The position numbers and the translations under genes are program-made. 64,000 nucleotides of DNA from contig NZ_JAQYWB010000013.1 of the NCBI RefSeq assembly GCF_030145185.1, forward strand, positions 34,587 to 98,586. Reading direction: 5' to 3'. The notes beneath the pieces were generated by a model. The model did no database searches. It was not told the DNA's origin and was given only the letters and a program-made list of their open reading frames with translations. This document shows, in pieces, positions 60,819 to 64,000 of this stretch; positions within the stretch are counted from its first letter, which is position 1, and the number at the start of each line of letters is the position of its first letter. This DNA is from Desulfoluna sp. GTDB taxonomy: Bacteria; Desulfobacterota; Desulfobacteria; Desulfobacterales; Desulfolunaceae.

Positions 60819-63605
60819 ATGCGTTTTTTTAAAAAAAAGATAAAACCCGTTTCTTTGGAGAAGCATTTCGCCCCAGAGGGAATAGTGTTTCAGGCCAAGG
60901 CATCTGACGTCATACAATTCCCCTTAAGCCAGAATAGCCGCGACCTGTACCTGAAACTTTCAAAATATCTAGAAATTTTTCAGTATCTGGATGAGTTGTG
61001 GGCGGCCGACCTCTTAGAGGCAACAGGGGAAAACACCTGGCGCATTCCCTATCGGATATACAAAACTCTCGGATCGGAAGATCTTGAAGAGGCAGCCCCC
61101 GTGATGGGGTTGCCCCAGCCAACCGCCCCCTCTTTTTTTGTAAAAGCCAAATTTCATGTGGGCCATGCAGCCTTTGATATCGAAGTGGAGTATGAGGATC
61201 CTGCCAAAGGGACGGTCCGGGTATCCAAAAATCAATACCACGATGGCGTTATTTTCCTCGGAAAAGAGAGCATTCTCCCATTAGACGAAAAGGGCCGCGA
61301 TCTTTTAGACGCAGTCACCGGCCACTTTGATGCCGACAGCATTGAGAGTCGCATGGAGCACCTTGCAAAGGTACGGAATGCGGCACTGGCAGCAGGCGCT
61401 AAGCTGGACCCTTACCTCTCCCGCGAGATTTACGATTTTCATGACAGCGCTGCCCTCGATTTTCAAATGACAGCGCCCGATGAGATTCTCCTTGAGCCCA
61501 GGCTCATGGATGGAAAAAATGGGGAGCCGGGGACAGTCCTGAGGGAAGAGGATGTACGCCATATCAACACCCAGGCGGGTGCCAAAGGCGAACGAAGGCG
61601 CAGGGTTCTCGATAAAGGCCTGAGAAAATCATTGAAAGAGCTTCCTCCTGAGATGAAGATTACCGGAAGCGATGTCCCCAAATTTCTCACCAACCCGGAG
61701 CAGGTGGTGCCCGAAGGCCTGGATCTCTCTCTGTTCAGTGAGCGAGTGAAGGGCATTCGCACGAAAGTCTACAACTCAAAGCCCTACCTCCAGGTGAAGC
61801 GAAGCGATCAGGAAGGCTGGTTTGAAGGCATCCCTGGCGTTAAACTGGAAGATTGGTCCCCACAAGAAGCAGAAGGGCCGGGTGAGACACTTTCTTCAGG
61901 CGGGACGACTAAGAACCTCTCGCCTGAGACCCTTAAGAAGCTTGCCCGTAAGGCCAAAGAGACCGGGGAAGAATACATTTTACATGAAGGGGACTGGATC
62001 CGGATTGATCCAGAGGGACTGGACGCCTTTGAAAAACTCACCGACCCCTTGGAAAAAGGGGACAAGGGAGCACTCAAAATTCCTGCCGGGGCGATGCTCG
62101 ATATCTATGAAAACATCGACACCCTTGATTATGTCCATGAGCATGTCTTCAGGGATGACACCACACCGCATGATGGAACACCACAGCCGAGCAGTTTAAA
62201 GGCTCAGCTCTACCCCTATCAGCTTGAGGGATATCGATGGATGAATGGATTGGCCGGTTGCTCACGGGGAGGACTATTGGCTGACGACATGGGGCTGGGC
62301 AAGACAATTCAGGTCATCAGCCACATGCTCTATCTCAAGGAAGAAGGGATAGATGCCACCCATCTGGTGGTGGTACCCAAATCACTTCTTGAAAACTGGC
62401 GGCGTGAAATTCAAAAATTTTCGGACGGGGTCCTGACATGCTACCTCTACGACGGCATAGGGCGGATTTTTAACCCGTCCTTAACCGATCGTTTTGACGT
62501 TATCGTGATTACCTACGATACCCTGCGACGCGACCAGGCTGTTTTGGCGACCCACGATTGGAACATGGTCGTCTGTGACGAGGCCCAATACGCCAAGAAC
62601 CCCACCACACAGAGGACGTGTGCCGTGAAAGCGCTCAAGGCCAATCATCGTATTGCCTTGACAGGTACTCCTGTTGAAAACGGTCTTATTGAGTTCTGGT
62701 GCATCATGGATTTTGTCCAGCCCGGCCTGTTGGGGAGCTGGAAAGAATTCAGGACCACTTACGAAAGACCCATTGTCACCTCGGAGATAGCGGACAGTCA
62801 GGTCCACGTAGATCGCCTACTCGAGCAAATCAACGGGTATTACAAACGCCGGATGAAAAAGGATGTCATGAAAGACCTGCCGCCGTGCAATGCCATATAC
62901 CGTGAAGTAGAAATGGGCAGCCAACAGTTTGAAATGTACAAAACCATCGTGGGCGAAGCTAAAGCAGGAGGGAAAGGTGCGGCTCTTGCGGCGATTCAGA
63001 AATTGATCATGCTTAGCGCTCACCCCACCGCCATCTACCCTGATGGGGAGAGTGGCGAAAAACATCTTGAGATCTCCCCCAAGCTCAAAGCTACCTGTGA
63101 GATCATTCGAGATATCAAAGACCGATCAGACAAAGTGATCATCTTCTCCGACTTTAAAAAGATTCAGAAGGTCCTCCAGAAAACCATCCAGAAAGAGTTC
63201 GGGATCATGCCCGATATCATCAACGGAGAGGTGAACACAAACCGTCAGACCATCATCGATATCTTCTCAGAAAAAAAGGGCTTCAATGTTCTCATCCTGG
63301 GACACCAGGTGGCCGGTGTGGGCTTAAACATCATATCCGCCAACCACGTCATCCACTACACACGTCCCTGGAACCCGGCAAAAGAAAGGCAGGCCACAGA
63401 CCGCGCTTACCGTATCGGCCAGATCAAGCCGGTCACCGTCTACTACCCCATCGTAACCCATCCGGAGTTTACAACGGTGGAGAAAAAACTCGATGATCTT
63501 TTGCGCTCCAAGCAGGACCTTGCGGAAAACGTGCTGAGGCCGACGTCAGAGGCAGCCGTCAAAGAGAAGGATATGTTTGAGTGCCTTAATATGGAATCAG
63601 CATAA
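60819..63605 (+). CDS. zorD: ZorD: SNF2-family helicase/nuclease of Zorya type I
   Basis: 928 residues, 31 bases after zorC. The N-terminal 460 residues are a large family-specific region. The SNF2 ATPase follows: motif I LLADDMGLGKTIQVISHMLY, DEAQ in VVCDEAQYAKNP, NHRIALTGTPVENGLIEFWC, and the helicase C half with VLILGHQVAGVGLNIISANH and ERQATDRAYRIGQ. ZorD is reported to be an ATP-dependent nuclease that degrades phage DNA, and its presence together with ZorC defines type I. The catalytic residues of the ATPase are all present. The separate nuclease site cannot be confirmed by eye. It is the last complete gene of the operon. Confidence 0.88.
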   Translation: MRFFKKKIKPVSLEKHFAPEGIVFQAKASDVIQFPLSQNSRDLYLKLSKYLEIFQYLDELWAADLLEATGENTWRIPYRIYKTLGSEDLEEAAPVMGLPQPTAPSFFVKAKFHVGHAAFDIEVEYEDPAKGTVRVSKNQYHDGVIFLGKESILPLDEKGRDLLDAVTGHFDADSIESRMEHLAKVRNAALAAGAKLDPYLSREIYDFHDSAALDFQMTAPDEILLEPRLMDGKNGEPGTVLREEDVRHINTQAGAKGERRRRVLDKGLRKSLKELPPEMKITGSDVPKFLTNPEQVVPEGLDLSLFSERVKGIRTKVYNSKPYLQVKRSDQEGWFEGIPGVKLEDWSPQEAEGPGETLSSGGTTKNLSPETLKKLARKAKETGEEYILHEGDWIRIDPEGLDAFEKLTDPLEKGDKGALKIPAGAMLDIYENIDTLDYVHEHVFRDDTTPHDGTPQPSSLKAQLYPYQLEGYRWMNGLAGCSRGGLLADDMGLGKTIQVISHMLYLKEEGIDATHLVVVPKSLLENWRREIQKFSDGVLTCYLYDGIGRIFNPSLTDRFDVIVITYDTLRRDQAVLATHDWNMVVCDEAQYAKNPTTQRTCAVKALKANHRIALTGTPVENGLIEFWCIMDFVQPGLLGSWKEFRTTYERPIVTSEIADSQVHVDRLLEQINGYYKRRMKKDVMKDLPPCNAIYREVEMGSQQFEMYKTIVGEAKAGGKGAALAAIQKLIMLSAHPTAIYPDGESGEKHLEISPKLKATCEIIRDIKDRSDKVIIFSDFKKIQKVLQKTIQKEFGIMPDIINGEVNTNRQTIIDIFSEKKGFNVLILGHQVAGVGLNIISANHVIHYTRPWNPAKERQATDRAYRIGQIKPVTVYYPIVTHPEFTTVEKKLDDLLRSKQDLAENVLRPTSEAAVKEKDMFECLNMESA

Positions 63606-63634
63606 GGACCAGTTCAAACATAAACTATAGAAAA

Positions 63635-63703
63635 AAAGGAGACCTTCTATGGTTAAAGGTAACTATTCAGCTTACGCCTCCGACGGCCCTGCCGGGGGCT
63701 AAA
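63635..63703 (+). pseudogene. Broken fifth gene downstream of zorD
   Basis: An excellent translation start (AAAAAAAGGAGACCTTCTATG, shown here as its parts: AAGGAG then ATG at 63649) lies 40 bases after zorD, but the frame reads only MVKGNYSAYASDGPAGG before TAA. After four codons the DNA becomes the MITE-2-like end GTAACTATTCAGC (63659-63671) and GC-rich repeat. It looks like a gene whose body was replaced by insertion. Confidence 0.45.
63659..63671 (+). repeat. MITE-2-type terminal repeat
   Basis: GTAACTATTCAGC, identical to the left end of the element at 5030-5394. No matching right end (GCTGAAT-GTTAC) is visible before the window ends, so the element is either truncated or continues past 64000. 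Confidence 0.5.
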
Positions 63704-63960
63704 CTTTTGCCTGATTTTATAAAGACGGGTTTTACAAAATAACCTTGATTAAATTTCATCTTAAAAGCGGCTGTGATTACCTCTTATTCACAGCCATGGG
63801 TTCCCTGTCCATTTCAGGCTTCAATGTCACCCACACCGGTGAGATTACGGCGGCGTCGTAGACATAATGATTGCCAAGTAGAACCTGCGCTCCATGAAAA
63901 GCGTGGATTATGCATTATATTAAGAAAATAACGCACAGAGCCAAAATCATGGAGGCAGGT
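63704..63960. other. Non-coding stretch before an IS110-type gene
   Basis: No gene. If the next gene is an IS110 transposase, this stretch would include the element's left non-coding end, which in IS110 members can encode a guide (bridge) RNA. Only the position argues for this. Confidence 0.3.
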
Positions 63961-64000
63961 ATGGAACCAATTTTATCGTATGTCGGTCTTGACGTACATA
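63961..64000 (+). CDS. Start of an IS110-family transposase (3' truncated by window)
   Basis: Only 13 codons are visible, MEPILSYVGLDVH, preceded by GGAGG five bases before the ATG. The YVGLDVH start, with Asp of the DEDD catalytic site, is characteristic of IS110-family (RuvC-like) transposases. The rest of the gene is beyond the window. Confidence 0.6.
   Translation, partial: MEPILSYVGLDVH

Overview
The window reads as chromosome from a Gram-negative, probably anaerobic member of the Desulfobacterota (Desulfobacteraceae-like). I infer this from protein style, not from a marker gene: an Hdr-type iron-sulfur protein that appears to use selenocysteine, a class I CoA-transferase pair, acetate-transporter and NhaC antiporter genes, two large chemoreceptors, HDOD and type IV pilus proteins, and many dispersed palindromic repeats. 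No rRNA, CRISPR array or complete prophage is visible.

Layout. 1-8.3 kb: the end of a calcium-loop-like protein, a PIF1/RecD-like helicase with an HRDC-like tail, two paralogous zinc-finger/HDOD proteins separated by a nested pair of miniature elements, a NYN/OST-HTH protein and an acyltransferase. 8.8-9.1 kb: a tRNA-Phe/Asp/Glu operon with a clear promoter. 10-16.2 kb: a chemoreceptor, a CoA-transferase pair, and an oxidoreductase/DJ-1 pair. 16.7-24.7 kb: an AT-rich GntR/MFS pair, a DEAD-box helicase with a tandem-repeat tail, a putative selenoprotein of the HdrB/D type, and a RAYT transposase with a decayed relative. 24.8-29 kb: a guanine-type purine riboswitch driving a permease/phosphoribosyltransferase operon, then small conserved genes and a TrmO homologue. 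29.3-41.4 kb: a second chemoreceptor, a PilY1/minor-pilin operon, and an aspartokinase/TPR pair. 41.6-52.4 kb: an ArsR/Old-Yellow-Enzyme unit, acetate transporter, NhaC antiporter, small envelope genes, AraC/EamA and SurE. 52.4-64 kb: an RCK-type ion channel, then a WYL regulator divergent from a four-gene Zorya type I anti-phage system (zorA-zorB-zorC-zorD). After zorD come the start of a further gene broken off by a repeat element and the first codons of an IS110-family transposase.

Signs of genome flux are dense. One TIR-bearing miniature element, here called MITE-1 (about 250 bp, ends CCCGGATATTTCA), occurs as three full-length copies, two internally deleted copies and several fragments. 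A second element, here called MITE-2 (ends GTAAC-ATTCAGC, IS66-like target duplication), sits inside one MITE-1 copy. At least two further families of GC-rich hairpins are scattered between genes.

The strongest points for follow-up are the in-frame UGA with a bacterial SECIS-like hairpin at 22438-22473, the complete Zorya locus with its WYL regulator, and the purine riboswitch at 24879-24945. All functions are read from the sequence and remembered family features; no database search was run.
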